A DNA stretch of 64,000 bases from an uncultured Eubacteriales bacterium (GCA_900553805.1 USEU01000001.1:62001-126000), one strand, 5' to 3'. Shown: positions 39,170 through 48,140, counted from the stretch's first letter. The notes: generated from the sequence alone by a model not told the origin. Made by a program: numbers and translations.

Positions 39170-40618
39170 CTATTTTTCAAGCCCGTAGAAGCTGACCTTG
39201 TAGCCGCTCTCCGCCTTTATCATGTCCATGGACAGGCTGGTGCGGGAATCCTCGCCTCCCGCCCGGAAGAGCAGCGACAGAGAGCCGGTGCCCTTCTGCC
39301 GGATTTGTTCATCCAGGGTATCCAGGCCGCGCAGCTCGACCATCTTGATGTCCTCGCTGCCGGTGTAAATATCCTCCCGGCTGATCTCTCCGTTGGGATC
39401 GTTCAGATATGGCTCCATGTCCGTCCAGTCCCCGCTGAAGAAGCCGTCGGCAAAGGCGATGGCCGCCCGCTCCGCCTCCGGGTTGGCGGACTCCGGCAGC
39501 AGGCAGGTGAAGCTCTGGCAGATCTGCGCAAAGGTGACGCCGTAGCCCTCGGCGGCCTCCACATAGTAGCGGGAGGTCACCTTGTAGGTGCCGCGAACCC
39601 CGGCGCTGATAAAGTGGATATCCTCCACCATTGCGTCCCACTGGGTCCCGTACTGCACATGCAGGATCGTCTGATCCCAGTCCTTCGACCGCCGGACTGT
39701 GCCGACGTTCAGCCCGCGCAGTCCGGCTTGGGCCTCGTCCGCGGCCGCTGTGGGCAGCACTCCGGGCAGAAGCTCGATCTGGATCTCACACACCGGCGTA
39801 TAGGAGCCGACACCCTGGAGCGGGGAGATAAAGAGGCCGCCCTCGCCGCTGGTCATGGCCAATTGCGTCTCGTCATAGCTGATCTGAAAATCCGGGTGGT
39901 TGTCCGTGCTCTGACCGACGTCGATCTGCTGGAGCAGTCCATCGGTAAAGCGATAGTACCGTTCAATCAGGCCGGAACCGGTGCTCACGGTTTCGATCAA
40001 CTGCCGGGCCTCCTCGTCCACCTCCAGCGCCGCGCCGCCAAAGAGGATAAAGCCGTAGTCAAATTGCCCGGCGGCATTGTTCCATAGGAAATAGTGGTAC
40101 GGCAGATTGTCAGTCGCCCGCCCCTGGGAGGGGAAGCCAATGTCGGTATAGCCGTCGAAGTTCACGTCCCGGTAGTCCGGCTGCCCCAGGCCGTCCGCCT
40201 GGCCGAGATACAGCCCCTCGTTGTAGTAGTTGGCGGCCGGATCGGGCAGAGTGCTTTCGTCGATGGTTTGCAGCAGCGCCTCGTCCCGGTAGATTTCGAT
40301 CCGGTCGATGGGGGAGAAGCCCTCCGCCTCCTCGCCCAGCTGAGGGACGATTTTTAGCTGTGTGCCGTCTCCCAGCTGGATCACGCTGGAGGCAGCCTCT
40401 GCCTGACGCGCCTCCCGGGCCTTGGGCAGGAGCAGCAGCGTCGCGGTGATAAACAGCGCCATTGCAGCCGCCACGGCGGAAAAGTGCGCCCAGCGGGGTT
40501 TCTGCGGTCTGAGAAGCAGAACCTCCTTCTGATTGTTGCCCACATATTGAGAGCATTCCAAAATATAGCTGCTCTTCACATCCCCCAGGGCATCCAAGAG
40601 CCTTTCTTCCTTTTTCAT
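39170..40618 (-). CDS. Membrane-anchored protein partnered with an ECF sigma factor (putative anti-sigma factor)
   Basis: A 482-residue protein. Residues 1-45 are a cytoplasmic segment, one membrane helix lies at about residues 45-65 (FSAVAAAMALFITATLLLL), and the rest is an external strand-rich domain. Inside it, DVNFDGYTDIGFPSQG near residue 155 is an FG-GAP/EF-hand-like calcium loop of the VCBS type. The ATG overlaps the sigma stop as ATGA, strongly coupling the two. The topology fits a sensor that holds the sigma factor; I see no classic anti-sigma zinc motif. Confidence 0.72.
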   Translation of the reverse strand: MKKEERLLDALGDVKSSYILECSQYVGNNQKEVLLLRPQKPRWAHFSAVAAAMALFITATLLLLPKAREARQAEAASSVIQLGDGTQLKIVPQLGEEAEGFSPIDRIEIYRDEALLQTIDESTLPDPAANYYNEGLYLGQADGLGQPDYRDVNFDGYTDIGFPSQGRATDNLPYHYFLWNNAAGQFDYGFILFGGAALEVDEEARQLIETVSTGSGLIERYYRFTDGLLQQIDVGQSTDNHPDFQISYDETQLAMTSGEGGLFISPLQGVGSYTPVCEIQIELLPGVLPTAAADEAQAGLRGLNVGTVRRSKDWDQTILHVQYGTQWDAMVEDIHFISAGVRGTYKVTSRYYVEAAEGYGVTFAQICQSFTCLLPESANPEAERAAIAFADGFFSGDWTDMEPYLNDPNGEISREDIYTGSEDIKMVELRGLDTLDEQIRQKGTGSLSLLFRAGGEDSRTSLSMDMIKAESGYKVSFYGLEK

Positions 40619-41175
40619 AGGCTGATCCCCTCCTTCTGGAGCATTGCCTTCAGCTGTTTGCGGCTGCGCAGCAGGCTCATTTTCACGCCGCTTTCCGACA
40701 GCCCCAGGCTTCCCGCGATTTTTCGGACGCTGCAAAGATACCAGTAGCGCAGCATGAATATCTTTCGCGTCTGCTCCGGCAGGGAGCCGAGGAAGCGGTT
40801 GAGTGCCTCCGTCAGCACCCGGTTTTCGATCAGCTCTTCCTCGCTTTTTCCGCCGGGCAGGCATTCATGCAGCTCGTCCAGCGCCAGCTCGATCTGCCCG
40901 CCGCCCCGCTTCCGGGCGCGGTCATGCTTGTACCGATCCAGCGCCAGATTCCGGGTGATGGCCGCCAGCAGGGCGGAGAGCAGTGAGGGCCGCCGGGGCG
41001 GGATGCTGTCCCAGGCGCGCATGTAGGTATCGTTGACGCACTCGTCGCTGTCGCCTTCGTTTTGCAGGATGTTGTAGGCAATGGTATAGCAATATCGTCC
41101 GTATTTCTGCGCCGTCTGCGCAATGGCCTCTTCCGACCGCTGCCAGTACAGCTCAATGATCTGCCGGTCCTCCAT
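40615..41175 (-). CDS. RNA polymerase sigma factor, ECF type
   Basis: A 186-residue sigma-70 family protein. Region 2 is at residues about 10-85 (YTIAYNILQNEGDSDECVND, then RNLALDRY), and region 4 at about 125-180 (LPEQTRKIFMLRYWYLCSVR, then SLGLSESGVKMSLLRSR). GAGGAA precedes the ATG. A good sigma-A promoter lies upstream at 41244-41272. It is followed directly by its membrane partner. Confidence 0.92.
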   Translation of the reverse strand: MEDRQIIELYWQRSEEAIAQTAQKYGRYCYTIAYNILQNEGDSDECVNDTYMRAWDSIPPRRPSLLSALLAAITRNLALDRYKHDRARKRGGGQIELALDELHECLPGGKSEEELIENRVLTEALNRFLGSLPEQTRKIFMLRYWYLCSVRKIAGSLGLSESGVKMSLLRSRKQLKAMLQKEGISL

Positions 41176-41243
41176 GGCACTTCCTCTCTTTCTGATATAA
41201 TAGACGACAATCCCGCCCGATCGGTCACAGAAAACTGCCCCTT

Positions 41244-41272
41244 ATTTTACCATATTTCACTATTCCGGTCAA
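41244..41272 (-). promoter_or_regulatory. Sigma-A promoter for the ECF sigma pair
   Basis: On the minus strand TTGACC (41272-41267), 17-bp spacer, TAAAAT (41249-41244). No second, autoregulatory ECF-type promoter was obvious. Confidence 0.72.
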
Positions 41273-41289
41273 TTTTCAAAAAGGCAAAA

Positions 41290-41323
41290 GAAAAGCCACC
41301 GAACGAATCTCGTTCGATGGCTT
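41290..41323 (-). terminator. Terminator of the tRNA-Met/tRNA-Trp transcript
   Basis: AAAGCCACCGAACGA pairs with TCGTTCGATGGCTTT (one mismatch). On the minus strand a TTTTCTTTTG tail follows. It abuts the 3' end of tRNA-Trp. Confidence 0.82.
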
Positions 41324-41399
<76 letters not shown>

Positions 41400-41428
41400 A
41401 TATATGAAAGGCAGGAGCCTATGTAAAC

Positions 41429-41505
41429 TGGTGGGCCTTCAGGGACTCGAACCCGGGACTATCCGGTTATGAGCCGGAGGCTCTGACCAACTGAGCTAAA
41501 GGCCC
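41429..41505 (-). tRNA. tRNA with anticodon CAT (elongator Met, or Ile2)
   Basis: A 77-nt cloverleaf on the minus strand. Acceptor GGGCCTT pairs with AAGGCCC, the anticodon loop is CTCATAA and CCA is encoded. It is not an initiator (full acceptor pairing at position 1). Elongator Met is most likely, but a lysidine-modified Ile2 cannot be excluded by eye. Confidence 0.92.
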
Positions 41506-41539
41506 ATTGATTCGTGGTCGTCTCATCACCACGCGCCCC

Positions 41540-41568
41540 ATTATAGCATCTCAAAAAGAAGATGTCAA
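41540..41568 (-). promoter_or_regulatory. Strong sigma-A promoter of the tRNA pair
   Basis: On the minus strand TTGACA (41568-41563), exactly 17 bp, TATAAT (41545-41540): a consensus promoter, as is common for stable RNA genes. Confidence 0.9.
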
Positions 41569-41579
41569 GCGCGATTTTA

Positions 41580-41626
41580 CAAAAAGTGCCCTGCCAGATG
41601 CCCGCCCATTGGGACGTCTGGCAGGG
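41580..41626 (-). terminator. Terminator of the hprK-rluA-pepE operon
   Basis: CCCTGCCAGA-type arms (41588-41626) pair with TCTGGCAGGG. On the minus strand the stem is followed by CACTTTTTG. Confidence 0.85.
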
Positions 41627-41634
41627 AGCCTCTG

Positions 41635-42369
41635 TTATTCAAATTCCGCCATGTTCAGGCAGTCGCCGGAGCGGGTGAGGGGAGAGAGAATGCCGTCCCG
41701 GAGAAGGTAGGCTTCACCGAAGAGCAGGAGCATGTCCTCGTTCTGGAAGAAATAGCTTCCGTCCGGCAGGGCAAAGAAGGTTTTTCCCATGCTGTCGGGG
41801 TAGGTGATGTCCTCAAAGAGCCGCAGACCGTCCAGCATGTCGTCCTTGCAATTTTGATAGTGGGGCAGCACATTGACCTCCGTCAGGCCCAGGCCGGGGG
41901 CAAAGCGGACAAAATCGGGGTCAATGCCCTCGCCCTCCTCCTCAGGCTGGATATAGGCCATATCCGCCATGTTCATGGAGCCGGCGCTGATGCCCATGAC
42001 GGTTCCCTGAAAGTCCCTCAGAATTTCCCGCAGACCGATTTCACGGAAAAAGTTGTTCTGCGTTGGCACATGGCCGCCTGCCAGCACCAGAAAATCGCTG
42101 GAGTACACCAGCTCCGCCGCCTGCTCTGCGTTGGTTCCGTCCAGCACCTGGAAGGCGCTGAAGGGAATCTCCGCCTGCTTGAAGGCGTCCACGACGTCCA
42201 TGGCGAAGCAGCAGGTCAGGTCGTGCCGCTCCGGGTCGGAGGCAACAAACAGCACCCGGGGGAAGGGCGGCAGAACCTCCTTCAGGTTATCGACGAAGTG
42301 ATTTTCCGGGTTCAGAAAGGCCGCATTTGTGCCCCAAAGAAAGGGACTGCTGGTGATAAAAAGGTTCAT
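41635..42369 (-). CDS. Peptidase E-like serine dipeptidase (family S51)
   Basis: A 244-residue S51 peptidase. The nucleophile motif is GISAGSMNMAD near residue 125, after LVLAGGHVPTQN, which supplies the oxyanion region. An LPHYQNCKDD segment holds the His of the family. It would cleave Asp-type dipeptides in the cytoplasm. It ends the operon hprK-rluA-pepE. Confidence 0.85.
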   Translation of the reverse strand: MNLFITSSPFLWGTNAAFLNPENHFVDNLKEVLPPFPRVLFVASDPERHDLTCCFAMDVVDAFKQAEIPFSAFQVLDGTNAEQAAELVYSSDFLVLAGGHVPTQNNFFREIGLREILRDFQGTVMGISAGSMNMADMAYIQPEEEGEGIDPDFVRFAPGLGLTEVNVLPHYQNCKDDMLDGLRLFEDITYPDSMGKTFFALPDGSYFFQNEDMLLLFGEAYLLRDGILSPLTRSGDCLNMAEFE

Positions 42370-42378
42370 AAAAGCACC

Positions 42379-43344
42379 TCACAGCTTGTAATCTGGAAAG
42401 TATTCCTCCACAAAGTCCACATGCTCCACCTGAAAGCTTTTCCTGTTCAGGTATTCCAGGCTCCCTGCATCGGTGGTAAAATCAAAGGTCAGGCGATAGG
42501 AATAAAGTGCCTGGTAATTGCGGTCAAACCGCTTATCCAGCTTGCCGTACTTGCCGTCGCCCAGCAGCGGATGACCGGCGTGGGCAAACTGGGCGCGAAT
42601 CTGGTGGGTGCGGCCGGTGATCAGCTTGCATTCCACCAGCGTCAGACCGTTGGCGGAAGCCAGGGTGCGGTAATCCGTCTGGCAGTTCTTGGAGCCGGGC
42701 TGGGGAGTATCGGTGACGAAGACACGGTTCTTTTTGGCGTCCTTGAAAAGGTATCCCTTCAGGCTGCCGTCCCGGGGCTTGGGGGAACCTTCAACAATGG
42801 CAAGGTACCGCTTGTCCATCTCCCGATCCTTGATCTTCTGGTTCATCACCCGCAGGGCCTCTGCCGTCTTGGCGGCAATGACGATGCCGCCGGTGTTGCG
42901 GTCGATGCGGTTGCACAGGGCGGGGGTGAAGCTGTTCTCCCCACGGGGACTCCACTCCCGCTTCTGGTAGAGATAGGCCTGGATGTGGTCGATCAGCGTC
43001 CGGCCGTATTCTGCCCCATCGTGGGGGTGCACCGCCAGCCCCGGCCGTTTGTCAACCAGCAGGATCTGGTCGTCCTCATATACGATGCTCAGCTTTGGCA
43101 CGGCCACAGTGAGGTAGGCGTTGTCCTCCCGGGGCTTGTCGAAGAACTCATCGTTGATGTATAGCTGGAGCACGTCCCCGCTTTGCAGCCGGGTATCCCG
43201 CTCCGCCCGTCCGCCGTTGCGCTTGATGCGCTTGATGCGGATGTATTTCTGCGCCAGGGAGGCGGGGAGCAGGGGGACGGCCTTTGCCAGGAACCGATCC
43301 AGCCGCTGTCCGGCATCGTTGACGCCAATGGTCAGCTCTTTCAT
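42379..43344 (-). CDS. RluA-family RNA pseudouridine synthase
   Basis: A 321-residue synthase. An S4 RNA-binding domain is at residues about 10-70 (QRLDRFLAKAVPLLP), and the catalytic Asp is in CNRIDRNTGGIVIAAK near residue 145. GRTHQIRAQFAHAGHPLLGD near residue 245 is the conserved RluA motif. It modifies uridines in rRNA or tRNA; the exact site (RluC/RluD type) is not clear. Its start abuts the hprK stop. Confidence 0.92.
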   Translation of the reverse strand: MKELTIGVNDAGQRLDRFLAKAVPLLPASLAQKYIRIKRIKRNGGRAERDTRLQSGDVLQLYINDEFFDKPREDNAYLTVAVPKLSIVYEDDQILLVDKRPGLAVHPHDGAEYGRTLIDHIQAYLYQKREWSPRGENSFTPALCNRIDRNTGGIVIAAKTAEALRVMNQKIKDREMDKRYLAIVEGSPKPRDGSLKGYLFKDAKKNRVFVTDTPQPGSKNCQTDYRTLASANGLTLVECKLITGRTHQIRAQFAHAGHPLLGDGKYGKLDKRFDRNYQALYSYRLTFDFTTDAGSLEYLNRKSFQVEHVDFVEEYFPDYKL

Positions 43345-44289
43345 TTAACCTTTACCCGCGTTTATTTCAAAGTGGCGATCCACCTGGTCGGTGAATTCCT
43401 GGGCGGCGTTATAGCCCAGCTTGCGCTGACGGTTGTTCATGGCGGCCACCTCCAAGATCACCGCCAGATTTCGTCCTGCGGTGACTGGAATGGTGTTCAT
43501 GGGCACCTTGACTCCCAGAATTTCCATGTACTGATCGTCCAGCCCCAGCCGGTCATATACCTCCTGGGTGTTCCAGGGGACAATGTTCACCACCAGATTG
43601 ATCTCGTTCTCCGTGCGCACGGCGCCCATGCCGAAAAGCTTTGCCACGTTGATGATGCCGATGCCCCGCAGCTCGATGTAATTGCGGATCAGGTCCGGCG
43701 CGGTGCCGATCAGCGAGGATTCGGAGACCTTGCGGATCTCCACCGCGTCGTCGGCGATCAGCCGGTGGCCGCGCTTGAGCAGCTCCAGGGCCGTTTCGCT
43801 TTTGCCCACGCCGCTGTCGCCCATCAGCAGCAGCCCCTCGCCGTAGACCTCCACCAGGACACCGTGACGGGTGATCCGGGGAGCCAGCTCCGAGCGCAGG
43901 AATGTGATGATGCTGGAGGCCAGGGCGGCCGTGGTCTCCGGGGAGCGCAGCAGAGTGATGCTGTGCTTTTTCGCCATCGCCAGCACCTGCTTATCCACCG
44001 GGAAATTCCGGGCGATGAGCAGCGCGGGAGGCTTATAGGAAAAGAATTTATCAAATATCGCGGCCCGCTCCTGGGGCGTTTTTTTCTGAATAAAGCTGAA
44101 TTCCACATTGCCCAGAATTTGCAGCCGCATCGGCTCGAAATGATCAAAATAGCCGGTCAGCTGCAAGCCGGGCCGCGCCACGTCCTCCACCGTCAGCCGG
44201 ATGGACTCATAGTCCGCCGAGGCATAGACCACCTCCAGCCTGAATTCCTTTACCAGCGCGGTAAGGGGAATGCTGTAAGTCTCGCTCAT
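43345..44289 (-). CDS. hprK: HPr kinase/phosphorylase
   Basis: A 314-residue HprK. The Walker A P-loop MGDSGVGKSE is near residue 157, preceded by HGVLVEVYGEGLLL, and the signature segment is EIRGIGIINVAKLFG-like (LRGIGIINVAKLFG) near residue 205. It phosphorylates HPr on Ser to drive carbon catabolite repression, relevant to control of the glycan loci in this genome. AGGAGG precedes the start. Confidence 0.97.
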   Translation of the reverse strand: MSETYSIPLTALVKEFRLEVVYASADYESIRLTVEDVARPGLQLTGYFDHFEPMRLQILGNVEFSFIQKKTPQERAAIFDKFFSYKPPALLIARNFPVDKQVLAMAKKHSITLLRSPETTAALASSIITFLRSELAPRITRHGVLVEVYGEGLLLMGDSGVGKSETALELLKRGHRLIADDAVEIRKVSESSLIGTAPDLIRNYIELRGIGIINVAKLFGMGAVRTENEINLVVNIVPWNTQEVYDRLGLDDQYMEILGVKVPMNTIPVTAGRNLAVILEVAAMNNRQRKLGYNAAQEFTDQVDRHFEINAGKG

Positions 44290-44325
44290 GGGCGCTCCCT
44301 CCTTTGAACCTACATCATATCTTTC

Positions 44326-44353
44326 ATTATACCAGCCTTGGGTGGAATATCAA
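44326..44353 (-). promoter_or_regulatory. Sigma-A promoter of hprK
   Basis: On the minus strand TTGATA (44353-44348), 16-bp spacer, TATAAT (44331-44326). It is divergent to the rpmB promoter. Confidence 0.78.
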
Positions 44354-44390
44354 CATCTTTTTCAAATTCAAAAAAATTGCAAAAAAATGC

Positions 44391-44419
44391 TTGCATTTTT
44401 GGGAAAAGTCTGCTATCAT
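44391..44419 (+). promoter_or_regulatory. Promoter of rpmB
   Basis: TTGCAT (44391-44396), 17-bp spacer, TATCAT (44414-44419); a GGGAGG site follows before the gene. Confidence 0.72.
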
Positions 44420-44478
44420 ATACAAGCGCTCTAATGGGCGCGCCTATAAAGTAATCATTCGGATGGGAGGTGCAATGA

Positions 44479-44667
44479 ATGGCGAAGTGTGATTTTTGTG
44501 GCAAGGGCGTTACCTTTGGTATTAAGGTCTCCCACTCCCACAGACGTTCCAATCGCGAGTGGAAGCCCAATGTGAAGCGTGTCAAGGCAGTCGTGAATGG
44601 GACTCCCTGCCATGTGTACGCTTGTACCAGATGCCTCCGTTCCAATAAGGTTGAGCGGGCCGTCTGA
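44479..44667 (+). CDS. rpmB: Ribosomal protein L28, zinc-ribbon form
   Basis: A 62-residue L28. It has the zinc-binding form with CDFCGKG near the N-terminus and CTRCLRSNKV near the C-terminus, and the conserved SHSHRRSNREWKPNVKRV core. It stands alone with its own promoter and terminator, as in many Clostridia. Confidence 0.96.
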   Translation: MAKCDFCGKGVTFGIKVSHSHRRSNREWKPNVKRVKAVVNGTPCHVYACTRCLRSNKVERAV

Positions 44668-44687
44668 TTTTCGCTGGCATATAAAAT

Positions 44688-44718
44688 ACGCTGCTGTTTC
44701 TTTTCAGCAGCGTTTTTT
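44688..44718 (+). terminator. Terminator of rpmB
   Basis: ACGCTGCTG pairs with CAGCAGCGT around TTTCTTTT, followed by TTTTTT. Confidence 0.88.
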
Positions 44719-44924
44719 ATTTTGCCCCTTGTGCCTGCCGGAGGCGCGATTGTTGGGGACGATTGAGGCATATCGTCCCGTGTCCAGGGCGATTCGCCTC
44801 CATGCCCGGTTGAATGGGAAGCAGTTCGGTCTACGATCATGACGAGGTGCGGTCCATTCAACGTACAAAGGCGAATTCGTACAATCTGAAACGCAGATTG
44901 TATGAATTCGCCTTGTTTTTCATA
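44719..44924. other. Intergenic region with a long hairpin
   Basis: No gene is supported here. At 44868-44914 two 21-bp arms (starting AAGGCGAATTC, one mismatch) enclose a 5-base loop and are followed by GTTTTT on the plus strand. It looks like a terminator or small-RNA end without an assigned gene. Confidence 0.6.
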
Positions 44925-45926
44925 TTATGTCCAGCCCGCGTCCTCGGATTCGGCTTTGCGCTGGCGGGTGAGCAGCGCGGCCACGGCTTGCCGGGCGTCA
45001 ACATTTTCATACAGCACCTGATAGGCGGCGTGGATGATGGGCATGTCCACCCGCTGCTTCTGGCACAGCTCCCAGGCGGACTTTGCCGCATAGTAGCCCT
45101 CTACCACGGCCCCAACCTGCTCCATGGCCTGCCGGGGCGTGTAGCCCTGACCGATCAGGTGCCCTGCCCGGTTATTGCGGGAATGGACGGAGGTGCAGGT
45201 GACGATCAGGTCGCCGATGCCGGACAGTCCGGCCAGCGTGTCCTTCTGCGCGCCCAGGGATACCCCCAGCCGCGCCATTTCGGTCAGACCCCGGGTCATC
45301 AGCATGGCCCGGGCATTGTCGCCGAAGCCCAGCCCCGCGGCCACACCGGAGCACAGGGCGATCACGTTTTTCAGCGCGCCGCCCAGCTCCGCGCCCACGA
45401 TATCCGGGCTGGTATAGACCCGGAAGGTATCGGACATAAAGGCGTCCTGCACCAGCTCGGCCCGCCCGCGGTCGGGGCAGGCGGCCAGGCAGCCGGTGGG
45501 CTGCCCCACGGCTACCTCCTCGGCGTGGCAGGGGCCGGTGAGGGCGACAATGGTCCCGTGGCCCGTCTCCTGGGCCACCACCTGGCTCATGCGCAGCAGC
45601 GTGCCCTCCTCAATGCCCTTGGTGACGGATACCATTGCAGCATCCTTATCAAGGTAAGGGGCGACCGTCCGGCAGACGGCGCGGATGGGAAACGACGGAC
45701 AGGCGATCACCACCATATCGCAGCCGGACACACAGGCAGGGTCGGCGGAGAATTTCAGCCCCTCCGGCAGCGCCGCCTGGGGGAGCCGGGAGTTGACCCG
45801 AGTGGCCGCCATTTCCTCCGCCCGCTCCGGCGTCCTGCACCAGAGGGTGGTATCGTGGCCGTTTCTGCACAAGAGGGTTGCCAGGGCGGTGCCCCACGCA
45901 CCCGCGCCGATGACTGCGGTTTTCAT
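44925..45926 (-). CDS. gpsA: Glycerol-3-phosphate dehydrogenase [NAD(P)+]
   Basis: A 333-residue GpsA. The cofactor motif GAGAWGTALATLL opens the protein, VSVTKGIEEGT and LTGPCHAEEV follow, and the catalytic Lys is in GGALKNVIALCSG near residue 190. It makes sn-glycerol-3-phosphate for phospholipids. ATG 45926 follows AAAGGAG; the open frame upstream is not used. It overlaps plsY by 4 bp (ATGA). Confidence 0.95.
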   Translation of the reverse strand: MKTAVIGAGAWGTALATLLCRNGHDTTLWCRTPERAEEMAATRVNSRLPQAALPEGLKFSADPACVSGCDMVVIACPSFPIRAVCRTVAPYLDKDAAMVSVTKGIEEGTLLRMSQVVAQETGHGTIVALTGPCHAEEVAVGQPTGCLAACPDRGRAELVQDAFMSDTFRVYTSPDIVGAELGGALKNVIALCSGVAAGLGFGDNARAMLMTRGLTEMARLGVSLGAQKDTLAGLSGIGDLIVTCTSVHSRNNRAGHLIGQGYTPRQAMEQVGAVVEGYYAAKSAWELCQKQRVDMPIIHAAYQVLYENVDARQAVAALLTRQRKAESEDAGWT

Positions 45927-46549
45927 TGCCTGCGCTCCTTTTTGAAGAAATCGGTTTTTCGCTCGGTCCCGTGAATCAGCCGCTGGATGTTGTCCCGGTG
46001 CATCCCAATGGCAATCAGGCACATCACGCCGCAGCCGATCACTGCCCACACCCGGTCACAGTGCCACAGAGCAAAGCTGGCGAAGAGAGCAACGGCCCCG
46101 GTTATAGAGCCGAGAGAGACGTACCGGGTAATGAGGTAGACCACCAGAAAGGTCCCCAGGGCCACCAGGCCCACACGCCAGTCCATCACCAGGGCGCTGG
46201 CCAGGCCGCACACAATGCCCTTGCCGCCATGAAAGCCGAACAGGGCAGGGAAGTCATGCCCCAGCCCCACGGCGACGGACGCCAGGGCAGCGCCCTCCAG
46301 CCCCAGACCCAGGGGAGCAAACAGATACTGCCCCAGCCAGACGGCGAGGCTCGCCTTGGCGGCGTCGATCAGAAACACCAGCAGCCCGGTCAGGCCGCCA
46401 TAATTCCGGCAGAAATTGGTAAAGCCCGCGTTGCCGCTTCCGTGGCGGCGCACGTCGTCATGGGCAAGCAGCCTGGAGAGCAGCACCGCACCGTTGAGAT
46501 TTCCCAGCAGATACCCGGCCGCGACCACGGTCAAAGCTCGAATGAACAT
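45923..46549 (-). CDS. plsY: Acyl-phosphate:glycerol-3-phosphate acyltransferase
   Basis: A 208-residue membrane acyltransferase. Conserved loops are GSGNAGFTNFCRNYG near residue 37 and HDFPALFGFHGGKG near residue 98, with five or more hydrophobic helices. It acylates the GpsA product. The order der-plsY-gpsA with short or overlapping junctions is typical of Clostridia. Confidence 0.95.
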   Translation of the reverse strand: MFIRALTVVAAGYLLGNLNGAVLLSRLLAHDDVRRHGSGNAGFTNFCRNYGGLTGLLVFLIDAAKASLAVWLGQYLFAPLGLGLEGAALASVAVGLGHDFPALFGFHGGKGIVCGLASALVMDWRVGLVALGTFLVVYLITRYVSLGSITGAVALFASFALWHCDRVWAVIGCGVMCLIAIGMHRDNIQRLIHGTERKTDFFKKERRQ

Positions 46550-46551
46550 GC

Positions 46552-47886
46552 TTACTGCTCCTCCTTGTCACCTTTCTGACGAATGGTGATGCGCACTGGC
46601 GTTCCCTGGAGGCCGAATACCTCCCGGATCTGGTTTTCCAGATACCGCTGATAGGAGAAGTGGAACAGCCTTGCATCGTTGCAGAAGATGACAAAATGAG
46701 GCGGCTTGGTGCTGGCCTGGGTCATGTAGTAGATCTTCAGGCGGCGGCCCTTGTCCGTGGGCGGCTGCACCCGGGCGGTGGCGTCGGCCAGGACGCTGTT
46801 CAGCGCGCCGGTGGTAATGCGCTTGGTGTTCTGGGCGTACACATCCTGGATCACCTGGAAGAGCTTATCCACCCGCTGCCCGGTGAGAGCAGAGAGGAAC
46901 ACCACCGGGGCATAGAGCATATAGCTCAGCCCCTGGCGCACCTGGGTCTCCATGTCCCGCATGGTATTTGTTTCCTTGTCCTCCACCGCATCCCATTTGT
47001 TTACCACGATCACGGCGGCCTTGCCCGCCTCGTGGACAAGCCCGGCAATTTTGGTATCCTGCTCGGTGACGCCCTCGTTGGCGTCCACCAGGATCAGGCA
47101 CACATCTGCCCGGTCAATGGCACTGATGGAGCGCATGTTGGAATACTTTTCAATGGCATCGTCCACCTTGCTCTTGCGGCGCATTCCGGCGGTATCGATG
47201 AAGCAGTATTTGCCGGTGTCGTTCTCAAAATAGGAGTCGATGGCGTCCCGGGTGGTGCCCGCCACGTTGGAAACGATCACCCGTTCCTCCCCCAGAATGC
47301 GGTTGAGCAGGCTGGATTTGCCCACGTTGGGCTTGCCCACGATGGCAACCTTGATGAGGTCGCTGTCCTCTTCCTCACCGCTGTCCTCCGGGATGTTGGC
47401 CAGCACCCAGTCCAGCAGGTCGCCGGTGCCGTGGCCGTGGACAGCGGAGGTCTCAAACAGGTCACCGATGCCCAGACCGTAAAATTCATATACATCGGGA
47501 TTGGTGGGGCCGACGGAGTCGCATTTGTTCACGGCCAGCGCCACCGGCTTGCCGGATTTGCGCAGCATGGTGGCCACATCCTCGTCGGCGGCGGTGACGC
47601 CGGAGCGCACGTCCGTCACCATGATGATGGCATCGGCCAGCTCGATGCCGATCTCCGCCTGGCGGCGCATGAATTTCAGCATGTCGCTGTCCGTCCCCGG
47701 CTCGATGCCGCCGGTATCCACCAGGCTGAAGGTCCTGCCGCACCACTCACAGTCGCCGTAAATGCGGTCGCGGGTGACGCCGGGGGTATCCTCTACAATG
47801 GAGGTGCGTTGCCCGGTAAGCTTGTTGAATAACATGGATTTGCCCACATTGGGTCGGCCGATAATGGCAACCAAAGGCTTTGCCAT
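46552..47886 (-). CDS. der: Ribosome biogenesis GTPase Der (EngA)
   Basis: A 444-residue protein with two tandem GTPase domains. The first has GRPNVGKSMLFN, DTGG and NKCD; the second has GKPNVGKSSLLN near residue 180, DTAGMRRKSK and NKWD. A KH-like domain ends the protein. I chose ATG 47886 (MAKPLVAIIG), matching the family; GTG 47895 and ATG 47892 are in frame just upstream. It acts in 50S assembly. Confidence 0.96.
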   Translation of the reverse strand: MAKPLVAIIGRPNVGKSMLFNKLTGQRTSIVEDTPGVTRDRIYGDCEWCGRTFSLVDTGGIEPGTDSDMLKFMRRQAEIGIELADAIIMVTDVRSGVTAADEDVATMLRKSGKPVALAVNKCDSVGPTNPDVYEFYGLGIGDLFETSAVHGHGTGDLLDWVLANIPEDSGEEEDSDLIKVAIVGKPNVGKSSLLNRILGEERVIVSNVAGTTRDAIDSYFENDTGKYCFIDTAGMRRKSKVDDAIEKYSNMRSISAIDRADVCLILVDANEGVTEQDTKIAGLVHEAGKAAVIVVNKWDAVEDKETNTMRDMETQVRQGLSYMLYAPVVFLSALTGQRVDKLFQVIQDVYAQNTKRITTGALNSVLADATARVQPPTDKGRRLKIYYMTQASTKPPHFVIFCNDARLFHFSYQRYLENQIREVFGLQGTPVRITIRQKGDKEEQ

Positions 47887-48140
47887 GTGCATCACGTCCT
47901 TTCTTCCGTCAAAGGGTTCTTGTTATTATGCCATACTTCCGGCCGAAAAGCAATGGAAGGATGGCTTCATTTTCTATTTATTTACAATCCGAAAAACCGA
48001 AAAACCTCCCCTGAGCGGGGAGAAGGGGGAGCCGCAGCGCGGCGGCAGGGCTTTGCGGCGTGCCGTATGCTGTTTCGTCAGGCTCGCGGCGAATTCGTCC
48101 GACATTTTGATAAGCGCGACCGCACTGCGTCCGGGCGGCG
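47887..48140. other. Intergenic region
   Basis: This 254-bp stretch contains the terminator at 48000-48022 and GC-rich low-complexity sequence. No gene is supported. Confidence 0.5.
48000..48022 (-). terminator. Terminator after the MBL-fold gene
   Basis: CTCCCC-TGAGC-GGGGAG hairpin; on the minus strand it is followed by GTTTTTCGGTTTTT. Confidence 0.72.
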
